A stretch of 64,000 bases of DNA from Amycolatopsis sp. AA4 (GCF_002796545.1 NZ_CP024895.1:242130-306129); one strand, 5' to 3'; positions 25,956-35,084 are shown, counted from the first letter of the stretch. A program made the numbers and translations. The notes: generated by a model from the sequence alone, not told the origin.

Positions 25956-27977
25956 TCAACGCTGTACGGGCAGTGGCGCCGTCGCCGCCGGCTCTCCGAG
26001 CGGGTCGCGCTCCGGAGAGGGCACGGTCGCCGGATCGATCTCGTCGACCGGGGCATCCCAGGTGCGGGAGAACACCGTGTCGCCGTCGATCGACACCTCC
26101 CCGCGCACCCACAGGCTGGCGGCGGTGCAGCGGACGCTGACCGCCGCCGTGAGCGTCTCGCCGGTATTGAGGTGCACGAGCGCGCGGTAGCGTCCACGGG
26201 CCACCGACGCCTCCGGGCGCGCACGCAGCACCGAGGCGGTGGTCTCGTGCTCGATCTCGACCAGATGCCCGCTGCCGGGCACAGTGGTGTCGCTGCGCTG
26301 GCCGAAGCGGACCTCGATGCCGTCGTTGACGTAGTCCCGGGTGACGTTCCATGTCCCGCCGTAGCCGGGGATGTCGGGGGTGGGCTTCCCGAACCAGCCC
26401 ACCCGTTTCGCGCCCTCCAGGCGTGTGACGTCGCCGTCGGCGCCCAGTGCCTCGTCGACGACCGGCAGGTGTGCCTCGATGCGGACGACATGCAGGGGAG
26501 AGGGCGAGGGAAGCGGACGAAGGAGGGGAAAATCCGCGTCGCTGACCGCGATCCGCAGGCGGTGGCCGGCGGCGACCCGATACGCGGTGCGGCGCAACCG
26601 GATGCGATAGCGGTCCCGTCGTTCGGTGGGGCATGCGACACCGCCCACGATCAGGGTGGACCGGCCCTGCGGGTCGACATCGGTCAAGCGCGCCACCAGT
26701 CGCTGCGGCACGGGCTGGCCCTCCGCCGCAAGGGTCACCGTGACGGACGGCATCCCGGTGATCAGCACGTCGTCGTCCAGCGCGAGGCTCGTCGCGCACA
26801 GCGAACGGCTGTCGTCCTCGTGCTGGTCCTCCGGCCAGCCGAACCCGTAGCCGACGATGTTGCTGAGCCCGGCTTGCGCGCCGACGGTCGGGTCGGGGTC
26901 ATACACCCCGATGACGGATCCGCCGCACGCGTCGGCTGTTGCATCGACGGCGTCGACCAGCGTCGGGGAGCCGGCCGTGCTCAGGCGCAGGTCCTCCTTG
27001 CCGGGAGGCCACGATGCGTAGGTGCGCCATTGCGGGCGCTCGCCCTGGATGTAGACGGTGACCGGCGGTTCCTCGTCGACGCCGTTGGCCGTTCCTGAAA
27101 GCCAGCGATCCCACCACCTCAATGCCGAGGCCAGGAAGTCGATCGGCTCCACGGGCGAGAGATGGGGCAGGGTGTGCATCCAGGGGCCGACAAGAAGTTT
27201 CTTGGGTGCCTCGACCTGTTCGTAGCCTCGGATGGTGGAGTTCATGTAGATGTCGCGCCAGCCGGTGACGAACATCGTGGGCGCCGTGATGCGGCCGGTG
27301 TCGATCGTCCAGTCCCGCCACCGCGGGTCCGCAGCCGCGAGGTTGCCGACCATCAGGCTGGGATCGAGGGCAGCCAGCCGCTGCCGCCACCGGCGCTCTT
27401 CCGTTGGCGAGGAATAGTTTCCCAGCGCGGGAAGCAATCGCTGCAGCACGTTCGCCCCGGCGCGCCGGACCTTGTTCTGCACATCGCTGCGGGCGCCGCA
27501 GTGGGTCACGGAATCCCACTGCAGGTCGAACGGGTTGGTCATCGCGATCAGCGCCTTCAGCGCCGGCGGGTTCCGGCACGCGGTGAACGCGGTGATCATG
27601 CCGTTGGCGCAGAATCCCCACATTCCCACCGCACCGGTGCACCAGGGTTGTTTCGCGGCCCACTCGATCGCCGCCACCCCGTCGTCTCCCTGCGCGGGAT
27701 CCAGCATCGACCGCAGGGCTCCGTCGGATGATCCGATGCCTTGGACGTCCACCAGCAGACAGCCGTAGCCGCGTTCGGCGAAATACCGCAACGAGGATTC
27801 GTATTTCACGCCGGCCATGAGGTCCCGGCGATACGGGGACAATTGGATGACCGCCGGGACCGGGTTCTCGGTGACCGGGAGCCACACGTCGGCTGAGAGG
27901 GTGACCGCCGGGTCGGTGGTGGGGATGCGCACGTCGCGCAGGACGCGCACCTCGTGCCGCGCGGACGTCGTCGTCAT
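25956..27977 (-). CDS. CocE/NonD-type hydrolase with Cys in the nucleophile position
   Basis: GAGGAG precedes the ATG at 27977; 673 residues. The layout is S15/CocE: alpha/beta-hydrolase core (residues 1-330) then a jelly-roll C-terminal domain (VTVTLAAEGQP onward). The acid is Asp in VTGWRDIYMNS and the base His in VGPWMHTLPH. The nucleophile elbow, normally G-x-S-x-G-G, reads WGFCANGM, so Ser is replaced by Cys. Known relatives hydrolyse cocaine esters, acylated antibiotics or X-Pro peptides. It follows the CitE-like gene by 38 bp and is probably in the same operon. Confidence 0.8.
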   Translation of the reverse strand: MTTTSARHEVRVLRDVRIPTTDPAVTLSADVWLPVTENPVPAVIQLSPYRRDLMAGVKYESSLRYFAERGYGCLLVDVQGIGSSDGALRSMLDPAQGDDGVAAIEWAAKQPWCTGAVGMWGFCANGMITAFTACRNPPALKALIAMTNPFDLQWDSVTHCGARSDVQNKVRRAGANVLQRLLPALGNYSSPTEERRWRQRLAALDPSLMVGNLAAADPRWRDWTIDTGRITAPTMFVTGWRDIYMNSTIRGYEQVEAPKKLLVGPWMHTLPHLSPVEPIDFLASALRWWDRWLSGTANGVDEEPPVTVYIQGERPQWRTYASWPPGKEDLRLSTAGSPTLVDAVDATADACGGSVIGVYDPDPTVGAQAGLSNIVGYGFGWPEDQHEDDSRSLCATSLALDDDVLITGMPSVTVTLAAEGQPVPQRLVARLTDVDPQGRSTLIVGGVACPTERRDRYRIRLRRTAYRVAAGHRLRIAVSDADFPLLRPLPSPSPLHVVRIEAHLPVVDEALGADGDVTRLEGAKRVGWFGKPTPDIPGYGGTWNVTRDYVNDGIEVRFGQRSDTTVPGSGHLVEIEHETTASVLRARPEASVARGRYRALVHLNTGETLTAAVSVRCTAASLWVRGEVSIDGDTVFSRTWDAPVDEIDPATVPSPERDPLGEPAATAPLPVQR

Positions 27978-28015
27978 CGGCTTCTCCTCGAGGACATGGT
28001 TTCCGGGTGTCGTGG

Positions 28016-28936
28016 TCACTTCGCGCCTCCGGCGGCGCTGGTGTCGGCGGGTGCGGGCGGGGCTGGGACGGGGCGGGAGGCCAGCCCCTCAGCGGGCGCC
28101 CGGGAGGCTTGGGCCAGCAGCGCGCGGGCGCGGGCGAGGATGGGCTGGTCGACCATGCCGCCGTTCACGACGGTCGCAGCCCCGGTGCCGACGCTGTCGA
28201 CCACGGAGCGGGCCCACCGGATTTCCTCGCGCGAGGGGGCCAGCTCGCGATGCGTGGCGGCGATCTGGCGGGGGTGAATGCACAGCCGTCCGGTGAAGCC
28301 GAGTTCGCGCGCGTGCCGGGTGTCGGCGGCGAGCAGGGCCTCGTCGTCGATCGCTGTGGTCACCCCGTCCAGCGGCGGCGCGATCCCGGCGGCCGCGGCT
28401 GCCAGCACGACGGCCGATCGGGCTGCGGCGAGTGCCCGGTGGCTGGTGTGGGCGACACCGAGCTCGGCGGCAAGGTCGCCGTTGCCGAACGCCAGCCGGG
28501 CCACACCGGGGACCGCGGCGATCGCCGGGGCGTTCACGATGCCTTGCGCGGTCTCGAGAATGGGGATGACCCATGACTCCGGCGCCAGCAGTCCCCGTAC
28601 GTCCTCGACGTCGTCTGCCGTGCCGGTTTTGGGCAGGAGCACGACCGCCGGCCCTTCGAGCGACGCCAGGTCCTCGCGGTACCAGCGGGTACGCCGATCG
28701 TTGACTCGTACGATGCCCGCGCCGCCCTGCGCACGCCACCGCCGCACCTGCTCGCGTGCCCGCGCCTTGTCGGCGGGCGCGACCGCGTCCTCGAGATCGA
28801 GCACGACGGCGTCAGCGCCCGAAGCCGCGGCCTTGGCGAAACGATCGGGTCGTGAGCCAGGTACGAACAGCATCGTCCGTGCCGTCGTGACAAGCGCCGG
28901 CGGATGCGATCGAGGGCGAGACTCAGCGACGGTCAT
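28016..28936 (-). CDS. CitE-family CoA ester lyase, second paralogue
   Basis: 306 residues; its start overlaps the CoA-transferase stop by 14 bp. It shares the family motifs MLFVPGSRPDRFAKAAASGA, VVLDLEDAVAPADKARAREQ, ILETAQGIV, FGNGDLAAELG and RLCIHPRQIAATHRELAPSR with the enzyme at 19.7 kb, at roughly half identity. Thus the two are old paralogues, unlike the neighbouring MaoC copies. A CaiB-type transferase, a MaoC hydratase and this lyase in one operon suggest activation of a dicarboxylic acid, hydration and C-C cleavage. Confidence 0.85.
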   Translation of the reverse strand: MTVAESRPRSHPPALVTTARTMLFVPGSRPDRFAKAAASGADAVVLDLEDAVAPADKARAREQVRRWRAQGGAGIVRVNDRRTRWYREDLASLEGPAVVLLPKTGTADDVEDVRGLLAPESWVIPILETAQGIVNAPAIAAVPGVARLAFGNGDLAAELGVAHTSHRALAAARSAVVLAAAAAGIAPPLDGVTTAIDDEALLAADTRHARELGFTGRLCIHPRQIAATHRELAPSREEIRWARSVVDSVGTGAATVVNGGMVDQPILARARALLAQASRAPAEGLASRPVPAPPAPADTSAAGGAK

Positions 28937-30206
28937 CGGAACCGCTCCTGCGCCCGCCGCCGGTCAGGTGTTCACCGCTGCCGCCCGCCCGCGGCGCGGG
29001 GAACCTGTCGGTGGGTCCGAAGGCTCCGGCTGCGCGCAGTTCGGCCACGGTGCTCTCTCCGAAGCCCAGCAGTTCGCGCAGCACCGCCGCGGTGTGCTCG
29101 CCGCGTCCGGGGGCCCGCTCGTGGTCCTTCCGGGCCGCTCCCACCCGCACCGGGGTGTTGACCTGTGCGACGGTGCCTGACGTGGGATGGCTCGTCGAGA
29201 TGATCAGATCGCGAGCCAGGGTGTGTTCGTCCGACAGCGCCTGCTCGACGGTGTTGATCGGGCCGCAGGGCACGGACGCGGCGCGCAGGTCGGCCAGCCA
29301 CTGCTCGACGGTGCGGCCGCGGAATTCCTTGTCGAGAATCGCTTCGAGCTCGTCCCGATGGGCCAGCCGGTCGGCGAACGCGGTGAACCGCGCATCGCAG
29401 AGCAGGTCCGGCCGTTCGAGAACGCGCACCAGACGCTGCCAGAACTTCTCCTTGGCGCAGCCGACGACGAGCCATCCGTCGGCTGCGGGAAACACTTGGA
29501 AAGGCACCAGCGACGGATGTGCGGAGCGGCGGGTCCGCGGGGGCTCGAATCCCTCGTTGAGGTGCCAGGTCGCCAGGTAGTTGAGCATGCTGATCGCGGT
29601 GTCGAACAGGCTGACGTCGCAATCCATGCCCACACCGCTGCGTCGGGCCGCGTGCACGCCGGCCAGCAACGACAACGCGGCGGCGTATCCGCCGGAGAAG
29701 TCCACCAGCGACAGCCCCGACTTGGCCGGCGGCGAGCCCGGCTCCCCGGTCAAGGTCATCCAGCCGGCGTAGCCCTGGAGCACGTAGTCGTAGCCGGGCT
29801 CGCCGGCCCGCGGTCCCGTCATCCCGAACCCCGACAGCGAGCAGCACACGATCGCCGGGTTGAGGATTTTGAGATCGTCGTACCGGATCCGCAGCCGTGC
29901 CGGGACGTCGCCGCGGAGGTTCGAATACACCGCATCGGCGCGGCGCACCAGGCCCTCGAAAACCTGTCGGCCGCGCGCGTTGCGCAGATCCAGGCTGATG
30001 CTGTGTTTGTTGCGGTTGAGGGACTGGAAGAACAGCGAGTCCTCGCCCTCGGTGTAGGGCGGAACGTACCGAGCCACGTCGCCTCCGGCGGCGGGATCCT
30101 CGATCTTGATCACTTCTGCCCCGAGGTCGGCCAGCAGCAGGGAACCGAACGGGCCGGCCCCGTACTGTTCGATCGCGAGGACGCGCACGTCGTCCAGCGG
30201 CCTCAT
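28923..30206 (-). CDS. CaiB/BaiF family (family III) CoA-transferase
   Basis: Start ATG at 30206 overlaps the MaoC stop (ATGA); 427 residues. Class signs: VRVLAIEQYGAGPFGSLLLA, DLGAEVIKIEDP, RNKHSISLDLRNARGRQVFE, SLSGFGMTGP and the catalytic Asp in GEPGYDYVLQGYAGWM, with G-rich loop LTGEPGSPPAKSG. Members move CoA between carboxylic acids such as mesaconate, carnitine or formate. Its product would be the substrate of the MaoC and CitE enzymes encoded on either side. Confidence 0.88.
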   Translation of the reverse strand: MRPLDDVRVLAIEQYGAGPFGSLLLADLGAEVIKIEDPAAGGDVARYVPPYTEGEDSLFFQSLNRNKHSISLDLRNARGRQVFEGLVRRADAVYSNLRGDVPARLRIRYDDLKILNPAIVCCSLSGFGMTGPRAGEPGYDYVLQGYAGWMTLTGEPGSPPAKSGLSLVDFSGGYAAALSLLAGVHAARRSGVGMDCDVSLFDTAISMLNYLATWHLNEGFEPPRTRRSAHPSLVPFQVFPAADGWLVVGCAKEKFWQRLVRVLERPDLLCDARFTAFADRLAHRDELEAILDKEFRGRTVEQWLADLRAASVPCGPINTVEQALSDEHTLARDLIISTSHPTSGTVAQVNTPVRVGAARKDHERAPGRGEHTAAVLRELLGFGESTVAELRAAGAFGPTDRFPAPRAGGSGEHLTGGGRRSGSDDRR

Positions 30207-30733
30207 GCCAGGCTCGCTTCCGGTGCGGTGAAGGGTGTTTTGGCGGCGGGGAACGCTGCGGGGGCGGTGTGGCCGCGTTTGTGGACGAGGAAGGTGCGGG
30301 TGTAGGAGAGCACTTGTTCGCCGTCCTGGTTGAGGCCGCGGGTTGTCACCTGCACCAGCCCGGCGTGCGGGCGGCTGCGGGATTCGCGCTTGTTCAGCAC
30401 CGTGGTTTCGGAGTAGAGCGTGTCGCCGGCGAACACGGGGCGGGTGAGCTTGATGTCTTCCCAGCCGAGGTTGGCGATGGCGTTGAAGCTGGTGTCGATC
30501 ACGCTCTGCCCCGCCACGATCGCCAGCGTCAGGGTCGAGTTCACCAGGCACCGCCCGAACTCGCTGGCCTCGCCGGCCGCGTTGTTGAAATGGATCTGCG
30601 CCGTGTTCATCGTCAGCAGCGTGAACCAGGTGTTGTCGGTCTCGGTCACCGTCCGCCCCAACGGATGCTGATACACGTCGCCCACCTCGAAATCCTCGTA
30701 AAACCTTCCCCGCCAGCCAGTCTTGACAGTCAT
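30203..30733 (-). CDS. MaoC-family hydratase, copy B
   Basis: ATG at 30733; 176 residues. Same active-site segment as copy A (TETDNTWFTLLTMNTAQIHF). The only differences are the N-terminus (MTVKTGWRG) and the last 25 residues (RGHTAPAAFPAAKTPFTAPE). It is the first gene of an operon followed without gaps by the CoA-transferase and the CitE-like lyase. A GntR-type operator candidate lies about 205 bp upstream. Confidence 0.85.
   Translation of the reverse strand: MTVKTGWRGRFYEDFEVGDVYQHPLGRTVTETDNTWFTLLTMNTAQIHFNNAAGEASEFGRCLVNSTLTLAIVAGQSVIDTSFNAIANLGWEDIKLTRPVFAGDTLYSETTVLNKRESRSRPHAGLVQVTTRGLNQDGEQVLSYTRTFLVHKRGHTAPAAFPAAKTPFTAPEASLA
30279..30718 (-). repeat. 440-bp inverted repeat, copy B
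   Basis: Reverse complement equals 20610-21049 by eye. The pair could recombine to invert the 9.2 kb between them. Confidence 0.9.
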
Positions 30734-30938
30734 TCCTCATCTCCCGAATGCAATCGTTCCGACGATTCCGAAAACCGTCGCCCCGCGAGCGGAAAGCGCG
30801 GCGAACGTTCGAGCGTCCGGCCGGTCGAGCGGCAGACGACGGGCCGGGTCCGCGAGTCAGGACTGCGCGGCGAAGCCTTGCCTTGGCGGACCTTGCGGAC
30901 GGGGTCCGAATTTTCGCGGCGGCTACGTTCAGGAGCGT

Positions 30939-30958
30939 AAACGTCCAATAGTTAGGCG
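30939..30958. promoter_or_regulatory. Operator candidate for GntR regulator, site 1
   Basis: AAACGTCCAATAGTTAGGCG differs at 3 of 20 positions from site 2 at 31766-31785. It lies between the GntR stop (30973) and the MaoC operon start. Partly palindromic (CCAAT/TT-GG). Confidence 0.6.
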
Positions 30959-30972
30959 TCAACCGTCAGCGG

Positions 30973-31683
30973 TCACGACTCGGCCATGTCCTGGTAGTAA
31001 TGACGGCGAGCGGCGCGCAGATGCGCGCGCATGGCCTCGCGGGCGCCGGCCTGGTCCCGGCGGTCGAGGCAGTCCAGGATCTCGCGGTGGTCCTGATCGA
31101 CCTCGAGCCAGGTCCGCGCCGGCGCCCGGTCGCGCAGGAAGCGCTCTTCCAGCACCCGGAACACCGGGCCGGCCACCAGGGCCAGCAACGGATTGTGCGT
31201 GGCCTGCAGGATGCCCAGGTGGAAGCCGCCGGTGCAGCTGAAGACCCGGTCCGGTTCGACCCGGTACGGGTCGAACAGCGTCGCCCGCAGGGCCGCGAGC
31301 TCCTCGTCCGTGCGGTGCAGCGCCGCGATCTCGGCGGCGGGGACCTCCAGGATCTCCCGGGTCTGCACCAGATTCTCGACCGACACGTCGCTGCCGGCCA
31401 TGAGGGACAGCGCGGTCCGCAGCGAGCCGCTGACCGAATCCGCCGAGGGGCGCGCGATGAACGTTCCGCCCCGGGCGCCCACCTTGATCTCGAGCAGCCC
31501 CTGTCCGGCCAGGGATTTCAGGGCTTCGCGGACGGTGTTGCGGGCGACGCCGTGGCGAGCGGCCAGGTCGGCTTCCGAGGGCAATCGCTCGCCGATCTGC
31601 AACGCTCCGCTCTCGATCTGCTCGCGGAGGTCTTGTTCGATTCGCCGCCCCGGCGTGACCGTGACGTTGTCGCCTTGTCCCAT
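30973..31683 (-). CDS. GntR/FadR-type regulator with FCD domain
   Basis: 236 residues. The N-terminal winged HTH is clear (EQDLREQIESGALQIGERLP, SEADLAARHGVARNTVREAL, KSLAGQGLLEIK). The FCD ligand domain follows, with metal-binding His/Asp positions in FHLGILQATHNPLL and VDQDHREIL. FCD regulators bind organic acids or amino acids and usually repress nearby catabolic genes. It is divergent from an MFS transporter, and the two candidate sites flank it. Start ATG at 31683 (MGQGDNVTVTPGRRIEQDLR). Confidence 0.9.
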   Translation of the reverse strand: MGQGDNVTVTPGRRIEQDLREQIESGALQIGERLPSEADLAARHGVARNTVREALKSLAGQGLLEIKVGARGGTFIARPSADSVSGSLRTALSLMAGSDVSVENLVQTREILEVPAAEIAALHRTDEELAALRATLFDPYRVEPDRVFSCTGGFHLGILQATHNPLLALVAGPVFRVLEERFLRDRAPARTWLEVDQDHREILDCLDRRDQAGAREAMRAHLRAARRHYYQDMAES

Positions 31684-31765
31684 CCAAGCTCCTCTGTGCT
31701 GCCGCCCCCGGATGCGGGGAGGCGGCGACGGTTGACAGTGTGATGCAGGTCGCTTACTTTACCTC

Positions 31766-31785
31766 AAACGTCCAATCATTTGGCG
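31766..31785. promoter_or_regulatory. Operator candidate for GntR regulator, site 2
   Basis: AAACGTCCAATCATTTGGCG, between the divergent GntR and MFS genes. The centre CCAAT-CA-TTTGG is near-palindromic. Preceded by TTACTTTACCT, an AT-richer stretch that may be a promoter. Confidence 0.65.
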
Positions 31786-31906
31786 CGGTCGTGGTCCCGT
31801 TCACGCTGGCGACCTCGTCTCTGTGCTGCTTCCCGACGCTTCCGGGACGTTCCGTCGGGACAAGGGGGTCAACGAGCTGGTTCTCTATTACTGAAAGGAC
31901 TCAACG

Positions 31907-33304
31907 GTGAGTCTCTTGGACCCGCAAGCTCATGCTGCGACGAGCGGACACGGCAGGACGTCGATTGCGGCACGACTGGAACGCTTGCCCTTCACCGGCT
32001 ATCAGAAGAAGCTCGGCGGGATTCTGGCCACCTGCTTCATGCTCGACGGCATCGACTTGAACATGGTCTCGTTCCTGCTCGCGCCCATCAGCCACGACCT
32101 GCGCCTCAAATCGGGTGCGGCCGCGCTGGTCGCCAGCGCCGGGTTCGTCGGCATGGGCTTGGGAGCCACCGTCGCCGGCATGCTGGCCGACCGGTGGGGG
32201 CGCCGCCTGGTGTTGATCAATTCAATGCTGGTGTGGGGAATCGCCAGCCTGCTCACAGCCTTCGCCTGGAACCTGCAGTCGTTCATCGCATTCCGTGTCC
32301 TCACCGGAATTGGGATCGGCGCCGAGCTCCCGGTCGCTTTCGCGCTCGTGGCCGAGTTCATGCCGGCCGATCGTCGCGCGCGCCTGACCGGATGGATGCA
32401 GGTGGCCGGGAACGCCGGAAACGCCGCGTTCAACGGACTGGCGTTGGCGGCTGTCGCCATCGCGGGGATCTCGCTCGGCTGGCGAGCGATGTTCGCGGTG
32501 ATGTTCGTCGCGTCCGCGTTCGCTCTTTATGTGCGGCGCAGTTTCCCGGAATCGCCGCGGTGGTGCGAATCCCGCGGTCTGCACGACCGTGCCGACAACG
32601 GCATGCGCGCTATCGAAGAGGCAGTCCAGCGCTATACCGGGGCGCCGTTGCCGGCGCCGGTCGCGATCGACACAGCCCGCACGGAAGACAAAGAACGCGC
32701 GGGGTTCCGCGAACTCCTGTCGCGCGCCTATCGCAGCCGGACGCTCCTCTGCTGGGCGTTGTGGCTGGTCGTGTTGTTCGCCTTCTACGGCATCAGCACT
32801 TGGGTCGGCAAGCTTCTGGTCGACCGCGGCATGAGCATCTCGAAGTCCATCCTGGTCGGATTGCTGATCTCGCTGGCCGGCATTCCCGCCGCCTGGGCGG
32901 TCGGGCACGCGATGGACCGCATCGGCCGCAAAGTGGTGCTCGTCTGCGCGCTTGCGCTTGTCGCGGCGGCCGCCTTCGCGTACGGACACGCGGCATCTTT
33001 CGGCCTCGTGGTGGCCACCGGCGCGGTCATGCAGTTCGCGCTGACCGCGGTGGCCACGTCGTTGTACGTCTACAGCCCGGAGCTGTTCCCGACGCGCGCT
33101 CGCGGCACCGGCATGGGAACGGCGTCCACGGCCGGGCGAGTCTCCGCGATCGCCGGCCCTTTGGCTGTTCCTCCGATCATTCTCGCGTTCGGCTACACGG
33201 GAACCTTCGTCGCCTTCGCGCTGTGTTTCCTCGTCGGGGCGATATTGGTGGTCTTGTTCGGCCCGGAGAGCAAAGGGCGCGTCCTGGAAGACGTCTCCGC
33301 CTGA
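31907..33304 (+). CDS. MFS transporter, aromatic acid/sugar symporter type
   Basis: GAAAGGA before GTG 31907; 465 residues, 12 hydrophobic segments. Signature loops: DGIDLNMVSFLLAPISHDLR and LADRWGRRLVLIN after TM2/3, FRVLTGIGIGAELPVAFALV, and PELFPTRARGTGMGTAS after TM10. These are typical of metabolite:H+ symporters (AAHS-like). Divergent from GntR, so it likely imports the acid that the MaoC/CaiB/CitE operon processes. Confidence 0.85.
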   Translation: MSLLDPQAHAATSGHGRTSIAARLERLPFTGYQKKLGGILATCFMLDGIDLNMVSFLLAPISHDLRLKSGAAALVASAGFVGMGLGATVAGMLADRWGRRLVLINSMLVWGIASLLTAFAWNLQSFIAFRVLTGIGIGAELPVAFALVAEFMPADRRARLTGWMQVAGNAGNAAFNGLALAAVAIAGISLGWRAMFAVMFVASAFALYVRRSFPESPRWCESRGLHDRADNGMRAIEEAVQRYTGAPLPAPVAIDTARTEDKERAGFRELLSRAYRSRTLLCWALWLVVLFAFYGISTWVGKLLVDRGMSISKSILVGLLISLAGIPAAWAVGHAMDRIGRKVVLVCALALVAAAAFAYGHAASFGLVVATGAVMQFALTAVATSLYVYSPELFPTRARGTGMGTASTAGRVSAIAGPLAVPPIILAFGYTGTFVAFALCFLVGAILVVLFGPESKGRVLEDVSA

Positions 33305-33445
33305 GCGAGGCGCGGCACTGTCGACGAGTCCTCGCGCGGGCCGCGAGGTTCGCCGGAACCGCAGCCGCGGTCACTCGGACCGGCAGGTGCCCGAGGGTTG
33401 CGTGGGCCGGGTGATTCTGGAGCGATCCCGCGCGGCGTGCGCATC

Positions 33446-33473
33446 CGGGCAGGGCCGCTCTCGGCCCTGCCCG
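33446..33473. terminator. Hairpin terminator between convergent genes
   Basis: CGGGCAGGGCCG and its exact complement with a 4-nt loop, between the MFS stop (33304) and the AraC-type gene stop (33558). The rest of 33305-33557 has no gene. Confidence 0.7.
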
Positions 33474-33557
33474 ATCGCGAGACCGTGCGAGTGCCTTGTG
33501 GCATTGACGGGCCCCGGACGCGGCCCGGGCAGCCGGCCCTCGCGTGCGTCTGCTGAA

Positions 33558-34553
33558 TCAGCCGCGCAGGGTTTCCTTGGGGCTTTCCCCGAAGAGCTGC
33601 CGGTATTGCCCGGATGCGCGGCCGTGGTGGTGCAGCCCGCAGCGGGCGAATACGCCGGTGACCTTCAGGCTGCCGGGCGCCGCGTCGCGGAGGATGCTGC
33701 GTGCTTTGCGGAGCCGGGCTTCGAGCAGTTCGCCGGTGAAGGTGCTGCCGGCTTCGTGGAATGCCGCTTGGAGGGTGCGCTTGCCGATGCCGAGGTCACC
33801 AGCGAGGCTGTCGATGGTCCACGGTTCGTCGACGCGTTGCCGGATCGCGGCGAGCGCAGCGTTGACATGGCGCCGAGACGCGATGTGCGACGGCTCGGGC
33901 GAGCGGGAATCGTAGCTCGGCGACTGTGTGCGGAACAGGCCGAGCATGAGACTTTGTTCCCAGGTGCGAGCCAGGAACGAGTCGGAAAACAGGCTCGACG
34001 TGCCGTCGAGATCTCGGGCCATGGTACGCGCAATGTCCGCCCATCCGGCTCCATAGCCCGTGGCGACGTCCATTCCCGGATGGAAGGTCACGGGCCCGTC
34101 GTCCAAAAGATGGCCGGCGTGCTCGCGCAGGAATTCTTCCAGCGCGCTGCGTTCGATTCGCACGATCAGCTTCACGCAGTCGGCGCTCCAGCGCATGCTC
34201 AGCGGCTGGTCGGGATCGGGGATCGTGGCAAGCCCGGGATGCGATTCGATCTCGTTGTCGCCGGATCGCACCAGCGCGTGCCCGGCCAACGGGATCATGA
34301 CGACGAAGAATTCTTTGAGCGGCCTCGGTTCGATTACGACCTCGCTGCCGTACCCGACGAGGACCATTCCGATGTCGCGCAGCTTTTTCGTGCGCATCCA
34401 TGCGTCGAGTCCGCTTCCGCGCCCGACCGGTTTCAGGCGGTGAGGACAGAAGATCCTCTCCACCCGGTCGCGCACGTAGTCCACGTCACCGGAGCGAAAC
34501 AGTTCGTTGCCTCTCAGCAACGACAGAGGTTCATGCGCATGAACCTTTGTCAT
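33558..34553 (-). CDS. AraC-family regulator
   Basis: A GGGGGG site precedes the ATG at 34553; 331 residues. The N-terminal half is a cupin-like ligand domain of the AraC_binding_2 type (FFVVMIPLAGHALVRSGDNE, IPDPDQPLSMRWSADCVKLI). The C-terminal two-HTH domain reads DEPWTIDSLAGDLGIGKRTL, QAAFHEAGSTF and later GLHHHGRASGQYRQLFGESP. Likely controls part of the island; its targets are not evident. Confidence 0.88.
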   Translation of the reverse strand: MTKVHAHEPLSLLRGNELFRSGDVDYVRDRVERIFCPHRLKPVGRGSGLDAWMRTKKLRDIGMVLVGYGSEVVIEPRPLKEFFVVMIPLAGHALVRSGDNEIESHPGLATIPDPDQPLSMRWSADCVKLIVRIERSALEEFLREHAGHLLDDGPVTFHPGMDVATGYGAGWADIARTMARDLDGTSSLFSDSFLARTWEQSLMLGLFRTQSPSYDSRSPEPSHIASRRHVNAALAAIRQRVDEPWTIDSLAGDLGIGKRTLQAAFHEAGSTFTGELLEARLRKARSILRDAAPGSLKVTGVFARCGLHHHGRASGQYRQLFGESPKETLRG

Positions 34554-34760
34554 CGGTACCCCCCGATCCTTCCGGCGTTCGCCCTTCGGTGCCGCCGTCG
34601 CACCTTCAGTGCCATTCTTGTCTCCTCGGCGGACCGCACCATACCTCCAATCGGGCAACATGTATTCTGCAATTTGCAGATCCGGTGCGGCCAAGATGAC
34701 CGGCGGGGCGAACAGGTTCGGGCGATCCCTAATCCCCGAGACGAGGGTTTCGCGTGTGCA

Positions 34761-34803
34761 CGATGAGCGTGTCCGTTAGGCAGCCGGACGGACACGCTCA
34801 TCG
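34761..34803. repeat. Perfect 16-bp inverted repeat
   Basis: CGATGAGCGTGTCCGT (34761-34776) and its exact complement (34788-34803) with an 11-nt loop, in the divergent spacer between the AraC-type gene and the B12 radical SAM gene. Terminator of an unseen short transcript or operator. The rest of 34554-35084 shows no gene. Confidence 0.7.
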
Positions 34804-35084
34804 TCGGCTGCAGTTGCTTCGCACAGCGCCATCGCAGGCGTGCAACCTGATCAGCAGCCCAGTCCAGATCGTGCTGATCGCCGTCCAGTTCGCGCGAAAC
34901 TGCTGACCTCCCGCGCGCGTTGCGTTGTGATAGGAGGCGGGGCGGATCGCGCTCTGCCACGCGGATCAGGGGACTGTGCAAGGCGACCCGGACTCAGCGG
35001 GGCTCCGCCGTTGACGGGCCTCGCCGCACTGGCGAGCCGTCGCGATCCGCTGAAAGTCGGCTTGGTGCCAAGAAAGGACAGGGA

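Noticed and set aside
19678..30733. A complete ethylmalonyl-CoA or methylaspartate cycle
   Set aside because: CitE, MaoC and CaiB types are present, but no crotonyl-CoA carboxylase, mutase or epimerase genes were found, so the cycle cannot be claimed.
33387..34766. 459-codon plus-strand frame over the AraC gene
   Set aside because: Antisense shadow; the minus frame has the complete AraC motifs.
34554..35084. Cobalamin riboswitch before the B12 radical SAM gene
   Set aside because: No B12-box consensus recognised; only a simple inverted repeat is present.
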